DNA of 64,000 nucleotides, from assembly GCA_014529385.2 (NCBI GenBank), contig CM043958.1, forward strand, positions 146,155,734 to 146,219,733. Reading direction: 5' to 3'. Origin of the DNA: Adiantum capillus-veneris. Its lineage: Eukaryota; Streptophyta; Polypodiopsida; Polypodiales; Pteridaceae. The first letter of the stretch is position 1; every line of letters begins with the position of its first letter. Below the pieces are notes generated by a model. That model worked only from the letters and a program-made list of their open reading frames with translations. It made no database searches and had not been told where the DNA came from. This document shows positions 11,481 to 22,869 of this stretch, in pieces. Made by a program: the position numbers and the translations under genes.

Positions 11481-11880
11481 ACAACTATTGAAAAGGACAT
11501 TCACAGGATTCAATGGGATTTTTGGTTACATGGAGCTCATGCTATACATCAAAGGATTACACTATTGCTATAACTTCTTCGTACTACCTCCAGACTCCCT
11601 TTATAATCATCTAATATTGGGTACACCATGGCAATGCAAATACAAAGCGTATATAGATTGGGCGGAAAACCAAGTGTATTTTATAGCAAAACATTGAGGA
11701 CAAAAAATCACATTTGCTTCCATGGAAGATACCAGGTATCTCTTCGATGATGGTGACAAAAGAACCAAAGAGTCAGCCAATAACTTCAACGCAATAGCCG
11801 CACAATGAGAAATTACAACTATCATACCAAAAATGAGACTTGTAGAATCTACTGTAACATGCATAGCTGTCCATTTGTAG
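11481..11880 (+). pseudogene. Gypsy protease fragment of another family
   Basis: After copy C breaks off, the frame continues with a retropepsin-like segment (RTFTGFNG, NFFVLPPDSLYNHLILGTPWQCKYKA) that is not the G1-type protease. The catalytic DSG part is missing on the left. It resembles the minus-strand fragment at 13489-13800, so both come from the same other Gypsy family. Confidence 0.65.
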
Positions 11881-12787
11881 TTGCTCCGCTCCCTTTGCTA
11901 CTTGTTACAAATTTTATTACAATCCGTCCGTTATGTCCAATCAGGCTTTTGCAGCTTAAAAACATTTTTCGCAACTTATCCAATTTTGGCCATAACTTGC
12001 TCGTTGTTGCTCCAAATCAGCTTCTAAAACTTTTTATCTCTTCCTAGAGTCCATGTACATGTGTCTTATTTTTTCGTACTTTTTTTGCTTTTATTGCCAT
12101 TTATTGCTTTGAAGTTCAACAAAAAACAATAAAAATAAAGAAAAATAGCAAAGTTGACCCAAAAAATCTAGAAACTAGCTAGATAAATAAAAGAAGTCAA
12201 CTTTCAACAAAATGTCCTTATTTGCAAATTTTCAACAGATTATTCCACTTACGTGCATGGGCCATAAAGCGGTGCCTTATGGAAGGCAGTGTAAGGGGCC
12301 CTACGTATGCATACTCAGACAATGCATGAAAAAAATGATGTTGTGCAAGAGGGGGGGCTTAAGCCAATGTATGTGCCTGGACCGCACATAGCTACACATC
12401 ACCGCATTAATCACATCGGGAGTGTCCGGCATGTCTTCGTGTACCTTCATGTGGGAATAAGCCCTTAGAAGGAGGGGATCTCAAGAGGCATAATCAGGAA
12501 GGGCTACGGGGATAGGAAAGGGTGCTCATTATTTCTACATAAGGAAGGGTTTCCTTTGTACGCTGTATTGGGCTTTTCTCATAATCAAAGGCTATGGAAT
12601 CTGATGTATTCTTATTCTCTCTCTCTCTCTCTCTAATGCTGTGCGGTGCTTCTCTCTCTTGCATTTCTATGAGCACAGTCTCGTAATAGGCACCCATGCC
12701 TATTACAGCCAAGTGCTTAAGGGCATTCGATGGTGGTTCACCTATGTGGTTATCAATGACCGTGTACCATGTAGTAAGAATTGCAAC
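11881..12787. other. non-coding stretch with possible LTR remnant
   Basis: No coding similarity seen. A G-rich run (AGAGGGGGGGCTT at about 12349-12361) followed by TG-starting sequence, and a short CT tract at 12617-12633, look like a polypurine tract plus LTR on the plus strand, but I could not find a matching second LTR or a PBS. This is a weak call. Confidence 0.25.
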
Positions 12788-13810
12788 TCAATAGCTCGTT
12801 GGCAAATCGTTGAAGGTTGCTATCAGTTGAAGTTCTAAGATTGTGATTGAAGTATCGGCTGCCATTCTTTGGTCGTGACTTTGGAAGAATGTTGGAGTGA
12901 TTGAGACGCCATTGGGTTGGATGTTTTTATTGGTAATTCCCTTTTCTTTGGAATCCTTTTTGGTGTTGGCACTTGATGCACTTCTTTGAGGTTTAGTATC
13001 CACTTGGGTTTGTTTTGAAGTAGTTGCAACTTTGGAAGTGTATTACCCGCTTTGACAGTTTGACTTTTTGTGGTTACCAAAGTAGACTATGTTCGCTATT
13101 TTATAGACTGTAGTAGGACTTTTGGAATCCAAAACAAGCTTTCTTGAGCTCATGGGGTTCCGTTTGGTATCCAAACTTGCCTTATAGTCTATGTTTTGTC
13201 TAGCGCTGGCGTTACTTGCTTAGCTAGCCATTTAGGTATCCACATTTTCTTTGTTTCCGATTTGGCCATAGTGGATAATATCTGAGGTGCTCTTTGAGAT
13301 AAGTGGTTGCATCTTTGCCACTTTCTTTGAAGGAAGCGAATGACTGGTAGTTACAGCTTCAAATTTATCCATGGTCCCATAGTTGTAGTGACTTGCATCG
13401 GTTTTTGTTTCTTGTTTTCATATATCCTGTTGGCTTTATTTTTGTCTATGATGGTGTCGGCCTTGGAAGCAAAATCAACATACATGACCTAAACACATGC
13501 TTTGACATGCACCTGGTTGTTGGCCCATTGGAAATACACATTGTATTTGCATTGCCATGGTATGCTAAGTATCAGTTGATTAGTCAAAGTATCTAGTGGA
13601 AACACAAAAAAGTCATGGGGGCATTCATACCCATTGATGTGTACTTTGAGCTCCACAAACCCTGTAGCAATACTGATAGCTCCATTGAATCTTGTAAATG
13701 GTCCTTGCAAGGGTTATAGGATCAATTCTTCCAATTGATCATATTCTTCTAAGCACCGGAGTCGATCAATGCATGAGTAGGTAGCATTCCATCTTCTAGA
13801 CTTATACCAA
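12788..13810 (-). pseudogene. Gypsy gag-protease fragment, minus strand
   Basis: On the minus strand a retropepsin signature THALIDSGA lies near 13765-13790, followed by QGPFTRFNGA, ECPHDFFVFPLDTLTNQLILSIPWQCKY at 13540-13700. Further downstream (12790-13080) there is a lysine- and serine-rich segment without recognisable domain. It is homologous to 11481-11700 but in the opposite direction, with stops. No LTR can be assigned. Confidence 0.65.
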
Positions 13811-14620
13811 TGTATGGGTCCACATTGTCATCATATTGGTCAATGCTGGTAATATGATAAACTTTGTGTTTCCTCTTTGCTACTCGCTCTCTCACTTGTT
13901 GTTGTGCCTTTTAATCTCAAGTTGATTTTTTTCCTACATACTTTTAGCTACATGTGCTCTTTTGAGCATCTTTTGTGTCAACGACAAGTGATATTTTTTC
14001 AATCTGCATCCACTTATCCAATTTTGCATATCTGTGAACTCATCAAGAAAATATTCAATGACTTCATTAAGAAAATGGGTTCCTCAATCACCCTCGCAAT
14101 TTCTATAGGCAAACCATAGCATGCGAATTTTCATACAAGAATTATGCAATGGTGCTTCACAAATGCTTCAGCCATCCATAAAGAGTATAGGCCATAATAT
14201 TCCAAAAACATTTATAGCCTTAGTTGTTTTATCCGCTGAAAAATGGCATCCCGCTTGCCCGAAATGAGCTTCCTACAAGATTGGTATATACTCACTTTTC
14301 AATGCACAAAATCTAAGTTGGCTATCTTTGTAATGCTTGTATAGCTAGTTTCCAATTAGTTTGTATGACTATGCTTCAGTTTTTATTACCTTTATCAATA
14401 GATAAGGTTTTCCTTTGTACGTCATGTGTCTTCTCTTCTACTGTGTTTTTGAATTGCTCATACTTCTCCACACGGTTGTCACATCGAAATTCCAGGGGCA
14501 CCATTGTGTTTGTATTGTCAAGCTCTCTGAGTAGATATCTACATTGCAAGCGTTGAACAAAAACCGCGTAACTATACCTACGACATTAGGAAAAGTTTGG
14601 ACTCAAAAATGAGCCTTGTA
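13811..14620. other. no recognisable feature
   Basis: About 800 bp without a convincing frame, repeat or known motif on either strand. Confidence 0.5.
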
Positions 14621-15526
14621 AGAATTGTTGATGTGGCATAGCTTTCAAAAAGTGGGGATCGGTAAATTTTTTGCAAATAAGATCCAAACTTGTCGGAGGT
14701 TGGATATTTAGAATCGACTCTTCAAATGCTATCTATTGATATATAGCATGCATGTATCGGACATTGCCTTCATGTAGATCTAGAAAAAGGTGATTTTAGA
14801 TTACCGTAACAGTAAAAAAACCTGGCTGATTGAAAAAAAATGCCGTAAATTTCATAGAAGTCATCCAAACTTTTCGGACCTTGGCTTTTTAGAATCCATT
14901 TTTCAAGAACTTTCCAATGATAGGTCATATCATGGGGTTCTAAGCAATATTTAGAGGGGTCTACCGGGTTTCTTTCTTTTGTACAACTTTGATTATGTGG
15001 CACTCTTAAAAGGCCCAACAATGAGTTCAAAATTTTCCTAATGACCTTCCAAGTGACATTTCTCTCTATCCAAGTGTCATTTTGAGATTCCGTCAATTGT
15101 ACGTGATTCCCAAAAACTTAGGAGCACTGATTAGGCACATCTGCATTCCAAAAGCCGACCTGCTTTAGGTTGCCAAAAGAAAATTGTATTTATTTCCAGA
15201 GTCATATTGCCAGTTTGACGACCAAGATATGTTCTATATACTCCCAGTATGTTTCCTATGACGTTTGGAGTCAGTCGGACTCGAGTTGCTCAAGGATTTA
15301 CATGTATAGGTGAGAGATGCAAAAAAGAGTATCATAGATATTGGTAGATTGAGTGCACATCAAGTGTCATATTGGAGTGTGTTGTGTTCAAAAAACATTC
15401 TGACAACCTCTTGGCATGCGTCCATGCCCTAGTTGAGTCACTTGCTTGGGCCATGATTGACATTACGTCTTGGTGTCCTCTCTTTTAGAGATGTGATAGG
15501 TGTTGACTTGTGTGGACCCCTAGACA
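14620..15526 (+). repeat. probable 5' LTR end of old Gypsy copy D
   Basis: The sequence immediately upstream of the copy D PBS ends in CTAGACA (CA terminus at 15525-15526), so this stretch should contain its LTR. The start is not defined because the 3' LTR is absent. Two imperfect direct copies of a roughly 70 bp segment (14689-14760 and 14868-14940) lie inside it. Confidence 0.55.
14689..14940. repeat. imperfect direct repeat, two units of about 70 bp
   Basis: CAAACTTGTCGGAGGTTGG... at 14689 and CAAACTTTTCGGACCTTGG... at 14868 share a similar continuation (TTTAGAATC, CTTTCCAATGAT-like). They are about 179 bp apart. Confidence 0.6.
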
Positions 15527-15527
15527 T

Positions 15528-15544
15528 TGGCGATGTTGTTGGGA
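15528..15544 (+). promoter_or_regulatory. degenerate primer-binding site of copy D
   Basis: TGGCGATGTTGTTGGGA matches the G1 PBS TGGCGCCGTTGCCGGGG at most positions and follows a CA LTR end by one base. Confidence 0.65.
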
Positions 15545-16084
15545 AACAAGTACCTAGACTAGAGTGAACACATCCAAGTCCAATAGAGTGGCCTTAAGTA
15601 GACTCTTAGGTCAGATAGGTTCACGATTTTCGTGGTTTGTGTTTCATGCGTGATTGTGGTGAGTTTCTCTCTGTAAAAGTGTTACACAAGTTAGGATCAA
15701 TGTTTTGGATATGATCAGAGGTTAGTGCAGGACTTCACGACTGGTAGAGTAGTAAAGCTTACACTAGGCGAGGAAAATGCAAGAAAACAATTTTTTTCAT
15801 AGAGATTAATTAGGGAGTTTTAGGTCAAGCATTTTGGATCTATTTTCAATTTATTTCTTTTGTAGGAGTAGGATAAGTAAGCAAGTCTGACAAGTAGTCT
15901 CAACATCTCATTTGATGTGCATATCATTGAAGGGATCTTGTTGCCAAATGTAGGCAAATCTTGAAGAATGATAGTGCATCCAAGGAAGTGAAAAATTTTG
16001 GGCATGATTTGTGTGAAAAATAGTGTGTAATTGCACAATCATCTCCAAAATTCTCAAAGGACTCTTAATTAGTATCTGTGAGAG

Positions 16085-16098
16085 AAAATTGCGATTTT
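16085..16098. repeat. leader dyad 1 of copy D
   Basis: AAAATTGCGATTTT, centre at 16091/16092, palindromic with one mismatched pair. It lies about 547 bp after the PBS. Confidence 0.7.
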
Positions 16099-16377
16099 AT
16101 TCTGCAGTTGAGGCTAGAGGACAAGAATGTGTATGATACTTCATTAGTGTCTTTGACTAATGTGTTTTTCTTGTGTGAAGTTTGGTACAAAATGAACATC
16201 AAAAATTGAGCCTGGGGCCAAAACTTTACCTTTTAGATCAGAAAAAGTGTTGGAATAGGGCTTGAGACCACTTCATTTGCCCAATTGAGGTGAAAATTGG
16301 TACAAGTACTCTTGAAGAAGGGTAGAACACTTGGGAATTGACTACAGCTTGAAAAAATGGCCAAAAGCTGGAGTCAA

Positions 16378-16399
16378 GGAGAAAATCATGATTTTTTCC
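16378..16399. repeat. leader dyad 2 of copy D
   Basis: Perfect core AAAATCATGATTTT, extended by GGAG on one side and TTCC on the other with one mismatched pair. Centre 16388/16389. Confidence 0.88.
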
Positions 16400-16507
16400 T
16401 CAACTTCTACTAGGAAGGGATTTTTTGGATGATACCAGGGGTTTTTCTCAAGGTGTGCATAACACTCATAAGGCTAAAATTTAAAATTTTCATTTTTCCA
16501 CTTAGGG

Positions 16508-16533
16508 AGGGAAAAAATCATGATTTTCTCCCT
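16508..16533. repeat. leader dyad 3 of copy D
   Basis: Perfect core AAAATCATGATTTT with outer arms AGGGAA and CTCCCT, one mismatched pair over 26 bp. Centre 16520/16521. Confidence 0.88.
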
Positions 16534-16770
16534 TGACCCTAGCCACAGAGTTTAAAGAAGTTAAGTAGCACTTATGTAGCCAAATCTATAATTTCCGTTT
16601 TGTGCATGGGAATAAGCCAAATTCCTCTAAAAAAGAAGTCCAAAAAGAGGTCAAAGGAATCCTGAGACCATCAAAAGGGTCAAAACTTTCGAATTCTTGC
16701 AAGGATAAGTTGTTTGGACTGGGTAGTAAGCCCTGAAGAAAAAAGAAAACACCTCAAAAGACCATAGGCA

Positions 16771-16792
16771 GGAGAAAATCACGATTTTCTTC
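16771..16792. repeat. leader dyad 4 of copy D
   Basis: GGAGAAAATCACGATTTTCT with the same outer arms. Mismatches are at the central pair and near one end. Centre 16781/16782. Confidence 0.85.
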
Positions 16793-17084
16793 CGCAAAGT
16801 GATAGGATCAACATTTTTCAACATAATTTGGTTCCACCTCTCGAAGAAAGAACTATAGGGAATTACTAGGTCTAAAGGTTTGAAGTTCATCGAAATTGTA
16901 TATGAAGCCCTGTAATTGACCAATTCTGGGTTTACATCAATTTCTAATTTGTCTTAACTTCATCTGTGTTCAAGTTGTTACTGAGCCTTGTATAGGGAGG
17001 GAGATTGTTGCGAAAGAGGAGGTGGAGTACAAAAGAAATCACAAAGGACCTGAACACTTCCAGGTAATAGGTCAGGTTTGAAAT

Positions 17085-19800
17085 CAAAATATTTTTCATA
17101 TTCTTAAGATCAAGAGCTTGGTACCAGTCAAGTGTCAGATTACCCATAGACTTGGTAAGTAAGGGATCCATGGAAGAGAGTGTCAATCAAGTGAGCCTCG
17201 AACCCTTTGCAATTGTGCAAAAGGAAGTGGTCTCAGACACTTCTTTAGAATCAGCCTTCAATGTGCTTATGGTAGAGAAAGTACCTGAAATGAGCTACCA
17301 TAGTGAGAGCAATGGGGAGGGCACCTCATGAAAACCAAAACTTCCCCCCACTAAATAGTTGTACTACCATTACGCTAATGGTAAGGGATCTAGAATCTAT
17401 GTGGACATCCATCATAAGTGTTATGCTCAAGAGGACTTGGGGAATCCTGAGTTCAGGGAGAAAGTTAAAGCTATTGACTATAAAGATCGATGTATCAATG
17501 AGAGAGAAGATACCTAGCTCAGGTTGGACAATCCTAACTTGTTGATTCTATGGGGATGATTGGAACTAAAGATAAAGTTTACGAGGAAATAGAGAGACCT
17601 CCACTGGAAAATGACCCGAGAGCTAGGTTCATATCCGTGAAAGAATTAGAAAGAGTGATTTTAGATGATCCTACCTTGGACTTGTACAATTTTACAACCA
17701 AGGCAAGAGAGGACTTTTACATTAGGGAAGACATAAGTTCTATGGATCTTACATATATAAAACAAATGTACATGTATGTCTATCAGTTTGAAATGGGGAA
17801 ATGACCTGTTTTGGTGGATAGTAAGGGAAATGAGTATAGGTATGCAAACTGGCAGATATGGAAAAGCTTTCCTAATGGGGAGAACTCTTTTCTGTTATCT
17901 ACTTAATCCAAATGCATAAAAATCCAATGGAAAAGGAGGTGAGTTTTATGGATTGAGTCACAGAGATGTCACCCCATGTAGAAAGTGTTCATAGAACAGG
18001 GTCAGGCAAACCTGAAGTCACAGATCCATGGATTAGAAGAACAACTTCCCAGAACTAGAGCCTATTAGAGATGGTTATACGACCGTTATAGGGTCATCCA
18101 AGCCCCACCATACTGAAAGGGTAAGGCCAGATGTACATACAAGGGAAGAATGGAGAGCCACACATAGAATGGCAAGAGAAAGTTTTTGCAGGAGATTCGA
18201 AATGATGAGATATGTCGCTGAGCCAAGGCCCATGTGCCCGTACCAAGTTGCAAAATGCATGGCTTTAAAATACAATGGATCACGGGATCCCCATGCACAT
18301 TTAACATGTGCCCGTACCAAGTTACAAAATGCATGGCTTCGTAATACAATGGATCATGGGATCCCTATGCACACTCAACATCTTTCAAACATGTATTAAG
18401 ATCTGAATACATCACTAATTTCCACATCCAGTTTGAAGGTTTTGGATTGACCTTGGCAGGCACCACCCTCACTTGGTTCCAGCCTTTGAAAAAGGAAGAC
18501 TATGGGAATATCTAAGTGTTGCTACAAGATTTTGTAGAGGAGTTTCCATGAGAGGAATCAAGAACAATACTGTGTTGCAAATTCATTCTTTCAACTAGAA
18601 AGGGGGTGAAGAAAGTTTGAGAAGCTACTTTGCAATTCAAGCAATACATTGAGAGCTGTCCACCACGTGAGAAACCTGAGGAAGATCATCAGGTAGTATT
18701 GCTTATAGAGTGGCTCAAGAACAAACACCTCAAGAAGGATTTACATTTGAAAAAGTATATGATTGTAGACCAGGTTACAAAGGAAGCCATCTACTTAGTG
18801 GACAACTTCCAGATATACAAAGCTCAACATATTCTCAATCTACAGCCAATGGACCAAGCACTACGAAAACAACACCACGACAACAAACACCCATGAACAC
18901 CAAAGAACTAGCGAAATAACTTATGAGAAGAATGGGGCAAAAGTTGGGGATTCAAAACCAAAGAGTACCACCTTTAAGGCAATGCTTAACCTATGGAGGA
19001 GATCATTCGACACCGTAATGCACTATGCTACCTTAGCCATATCCTAAGCAAAAGTGGCGTGCCATTGAAAACAAGTGTAGGAATCATGCTACTGAGGAAT
19101 GCTAATATAATTGGAGACAATTTAGGGAAAGGCCTTACCAACCTAGCCCTTAATGCCATCAGAACATGCCACCAAATCATCAATATCCACCTTGCACCAC
19201 CACTACCAAGATACACCTCAGGACCAATGAACCCCCAACTAGGAGTATAAACACCAAGATTGGTGCTAGTCCATCAACCACCACTACCGAGAGATGATCA
19301 AGCAGTAGTGAGGTATGTATATCCCGATCAGTATCTTGGGGTGCTTTAGTGCCAGATGTTTCACAAGGAGCAACACCATGGACATTGTCATTATAGTGAT
19401 CCTTACCCACCAAGGGTCGTGGAATCCTATGACCAAAAAAGTGTGGTTTCACCTTCTAGAGCCTTAGAGATGATGAAGAGTAACTTAAATCAAGGTGAAG
19501 GATTTACCCTAAGTCAGGAGACTTTGATGTTCATAGCTAACTAAGGTGAAACCAGACCTAAGTACTATCCTTAGAGACCTTATGCGCATCAACCTAAACA
19601 AAAAAGACCTCTGGACCTTGTTTTAGATGTGATGTTGACCACCATTGGTCTAGAGATTGCCCAAAGGATCAACCAAATGCGGTAGTTAGTACTCCTCATG
19701 GAAAGAAGAGTAAGGGAGGATATTGTGGGGGATGCGGAATTGAACCTTTTACCCAAACTACCCTAAAAGCCCAGAGAAAAAAGAAAAGGTGATGATACAT
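17085..19800 (+). pseudogene. gag of copy D, decayed
   Basis: Aligns to G1b gag from the SVNQ segment (near 17178) through the MGTKAK region (near 17560), the capsid core (GFGLTLAGTTLTWFQP near 18430-18490, FKQYIESCP near 18640) and the C-terminal nucleocapsid. A clean CX2CX4HX4C zinc knuckle CFRCDVDHHWSRDC is at 19619-19660, whereas G1b has CX2CX3HX4C knuckles. Multiple stops and frameshifts break the frame. A short duplicated stretch occurs at about 18230-18370 (the GCCCGTACCAAGTT segment appears twice). Confidence 0.82.
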
Positions 19801-20099
19801 TTTGAAGTTTTACCGTCTTCAAGCGGATCATATTTAAAATCAAAGATACCATGAAAAGTGATGATGAGTGCACAGGCAAAATAGAAAATGATAGATGATA
19901 AGGAGGGTAGTGACTCTCATAATTCTATTGGTGCAAAATCAATTCAAAAAGCCACACAAGATAGAGTGAGAGCCCAATACCATATGAAGTTAAAGGTTGT
20001 TATAGCTAAGTGTCTCAAGCTCAAGAGCGATCACAACAATCAACACAACCCAAGCCTAGTGTTATACTAAAGGAAATAAATGAAACAAAATTGAAACCA

Positions 20100-22400
20100 A
20101 AGTAAACCAAGCTAAAAGAAGCTAAATCTATAGGTTCGGTGCTAGTAGGTGCTAGTCGACAAAAAGTTGAGCCATTGGAAGCAATCCTAAAGGCTTACGA
20201 AGCAAGATTGGACAATAGACAGACAATGGAACATAGATGGCTGACTTATCCTAACACGGGATGGGAAAACTATAATTGGAGATGTGTAAAAAGCTGATTG
20301 ATGCTACCCAAAGTTTTATGGAGTCTCCACTAGCAATGCCCATCCAAGAAAGGATAGTTCCCCAACCATCTGTGGACGTGAAAGATCTTGACAAAAGGAA
20401 AGAAGTGAGTGAACGGGGACAAGACCCTGAAATTTCCGTCGTCACAAAGAGAAACAATAGAGGAACAAGATCAGGAGAGGGAGTTGGAACACCATCTAGA
20501 AAAGGAATAAACAAACATATGCCAAAAAGACGTAACAATTCAAAGCCGAGAACACTTTGGATAACTCTGCCTACCAAATACCGCCTAATGTGCTACAGGT
20601 CAAAGACAATTGGCCGGAAGAGCTCTAGAACATGGTCAAGAAAATGAGAGATGGGAATCAAAATGAAGGGATAGCACCCCTTGCAAAAATTGATCTTGAC
20701 AAAGGCATGATTCATGTCGACATTCAATCAATGCACGAGGATCAAGGTAGAGAGAAATCAAAGGATAGTCAAGAGGACGCCTTTAAAGCGGTACCTCTTT
20801 TCTTGGGTCTCTATGAAGGAAAATCGGATGTTATAGTCCTACCATCGTAGCAAGGGACCTTACAACCAAATAAAGATTCTCAAGGGTTGCAAGAACTTAC
20901 ATCCATACCTGTGAGATATATGATGATGGTGGCAGAAATGCTAAAAATCAGACCACATATGTGGACGGATGTTGAAAAATGTCTTGAGAACTAGTTGAAA
21001 CCTTAAACCTTAAAATAGAGAAGTGAAACCAACCCAAAAAGAATGCTAAACCAATTCTAGGGCTCTTCCCATGCTCCCATAAACAAGGTTGGGGATTACT
21101 GCGAGGGAGAAGAAGGAAATACCACATTTCCCATAGAGCACAAGGGGGTAGAGACCATTGCTACCTTGGATAGTGGAGCAAGGGTTGCCACCGCAACAAA
21201 ATTGATTTGGGAGAAATGGGAAAAACTGGCCCTTAGGAATACGAGGATGAAACTTGAGTTAACGAACGGCTATATTGCAAAACCTATAGGTATTTTGGAA
21301 TAAATAGTGATGACTTCCTATGGAATTCAATATGAACATACGTTTGCCGATTTTGGTACTGAGAGTAACTATGATGTTATTCTAGGAAGTCCATTCATGC
21401 GCCAGTTAAAGATGGTTCAAGACTAGGGTTATGATTATATCTACTTGTGCCACATGGAGACCACTACAGGCATCAACTTGAACGACCACAGTTACAAAGA
21501 TGTATGAAGAACACCAGTAGAGGATTTGGATTTTGCAAATTTCTATATCCTGAAGTATCTACATTGTTGAACACTAAATCAGACTTGTGGATGTGTGGAG
21601 CCTCTACCTATGATAGTTCTCTCAAAGAGGAGAGTAAGAAAGCGAGACCATTTGAAGATCCGGACTACATACCTGAGCCTTTTCTTGAAGAGAGAATGGA
21701 GCCCTTAGAGTGGACCTAGATCTTGGCCACCGTAGATGTGTGCATCAATGAAATCACACCCACCAAGTTTTGCGATGAGAATGGCTTAGACTTAGATCCT
21801 ATATGCATGATTAGAGTAAATTGAAGAAAAAATCACCGAGAGACCAAAAAAATTGGTGATGTACAAAGAGTTGACACCGAAGTACAATATTTGTGTATCC
21901 AGGATGAGATTTCTATTAGAAATCTTAGCATGTGAATGATTTAGGCCGCACCTTAATGTAAAACGAGGAATCAAGTGATGAGCGTTACTTTGAATCCCTT
22001 GATATCAGAGGTACAAGGAGCTTAGTGCAGATGATGAAAAATTAGAAGGTCATGATAATGATCATGGAACAAAACCTTAAAAAAATTTTGACATTCCAAA
22101 TTAGAAACCCAGAAGACAACAACATTACACGAGCAAACAAGCATCAAGAAGGATGAGAAACAATCCAATGCCACATATCGAGGGAAAATGGTCTTACTTG
22201 AGACTACTGGGATCCCATGACTGCATAACAGACAAGGCAATCAAAAAGGTAGCAACACCTTCTCAGCCAAACAAACCAAAACCAAACAAAAGACCCTCAA
22301 CGAGACCTCCTAAAGATGCCTCGAAGATTGATGTGTTAAGAATTATAGATCATGTGCAAACAACACACCAAAAAAGTATGCTACACTATACCATGTGAAC
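20100..22400 (+). pseudogene. copy D pol, N-terminal and protease part
   Basis: Begins with the KAYEARLDNRQTMEHRWLTYP segment, matching the start of G1b pol. The IDLDKGM segment is near 20690 and the DSQGLQELTS segment near 20875. The protease retains DSGA at 21169-21180 and continues with NYDVILGSPFMRQLKM near 21370-21415. The linker (RNNPMPHIEGKW near 22155) is the last recognisable similarity. In-frame stops are present near 20850, 21000, 21300 and 21425, so this is not expressed as a whole. Confidence 0.82.
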
Positions 22401-22855
22401 GTAGCACCACACTAGGTACATTGTGAACTGTTTGAACTAGGTTCTTTTCATGATCGTACAAAAAACCTTACAAAGTTGCCTTTTATATCTTGGCTTTAAG
22501 TTTCATGGTACAAAAGCTAGAATTTCCATAATAGCATCAGTAATGGCATTCTCGGGTTCAAAATACATTTTGATAACAAATACAAGTTGTGGGAGAGATG
22601 TTGCTACCAATTGGGACCACAAATACAACTACATGGGAGATAGACTAAACTGGAACTTTTGTTGGAATATTCCAATACAAACATAAGAGACATGTGGAGA
22701 ATCAACAAAGGAGACATCACGTTCATCATTAGAGGTAGCCAATGCATTTGAACCACAAGGTGAAAAAAGTATAGAAAATATACAAATGGAGACGGAGATA
22801 GCTCAAGACGTACCAGAGACAAGTACTACTCCAAGGACAACAATGGAAGGCTTGA
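22401..22855. other. unassigned junction segment
   Basis: Between the end of copy D similarity and Copia K2. On the plus strand 22685-22850 stays open with an acidic, threonine-rich composition (EIAQDVPETSTTPRTT), of the sort seen in retrotransposon linkers, but I cannot assign it. A rearrangement breakpoint must lie here because K2 lacks its 3' LTR. Confidence 0.4.
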
Positions 22856-22869
22856 ATGCCGATTGAAGA

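Larger units (their letters stand above)
15545..17084 (+). other. leader of copy D
   Basis: Untranslated stretch between PBS and gag with no convincing frame. It carries four dyads whose spacing parallels the G1 leader. Confidence 0.7.
15526..22400 (+). mobile_element. old Gypsy copy D (distant relative of G1), 5' half
   Basis: In plus orientation: LTR end, degenerate PBS (15528-15544), a 1.5 kb leader with four dyads, gag with zinc knuckle, and the N-terminal and protease part of pol. Protein similarity to G1b is clear throughout but stops are frequent. RT and the rest are missing after about 22.4 kb. Confidence 0.85.

Noticed and set aside
12340-12760. Complete LTR of an unknown plus-strand element
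   Set aside because: PPT-like run and CT tract are suggestive, but there is no partner LTR, PBS or defined end in the window.
7955-22400. Copies C and D as two halves of one element
   Set aside because: Both contain the protease region (8.4-8.7 kb and 21.1-21.4 kb) with different sequence states (ESDVG against DSGA), so they are separate copies.
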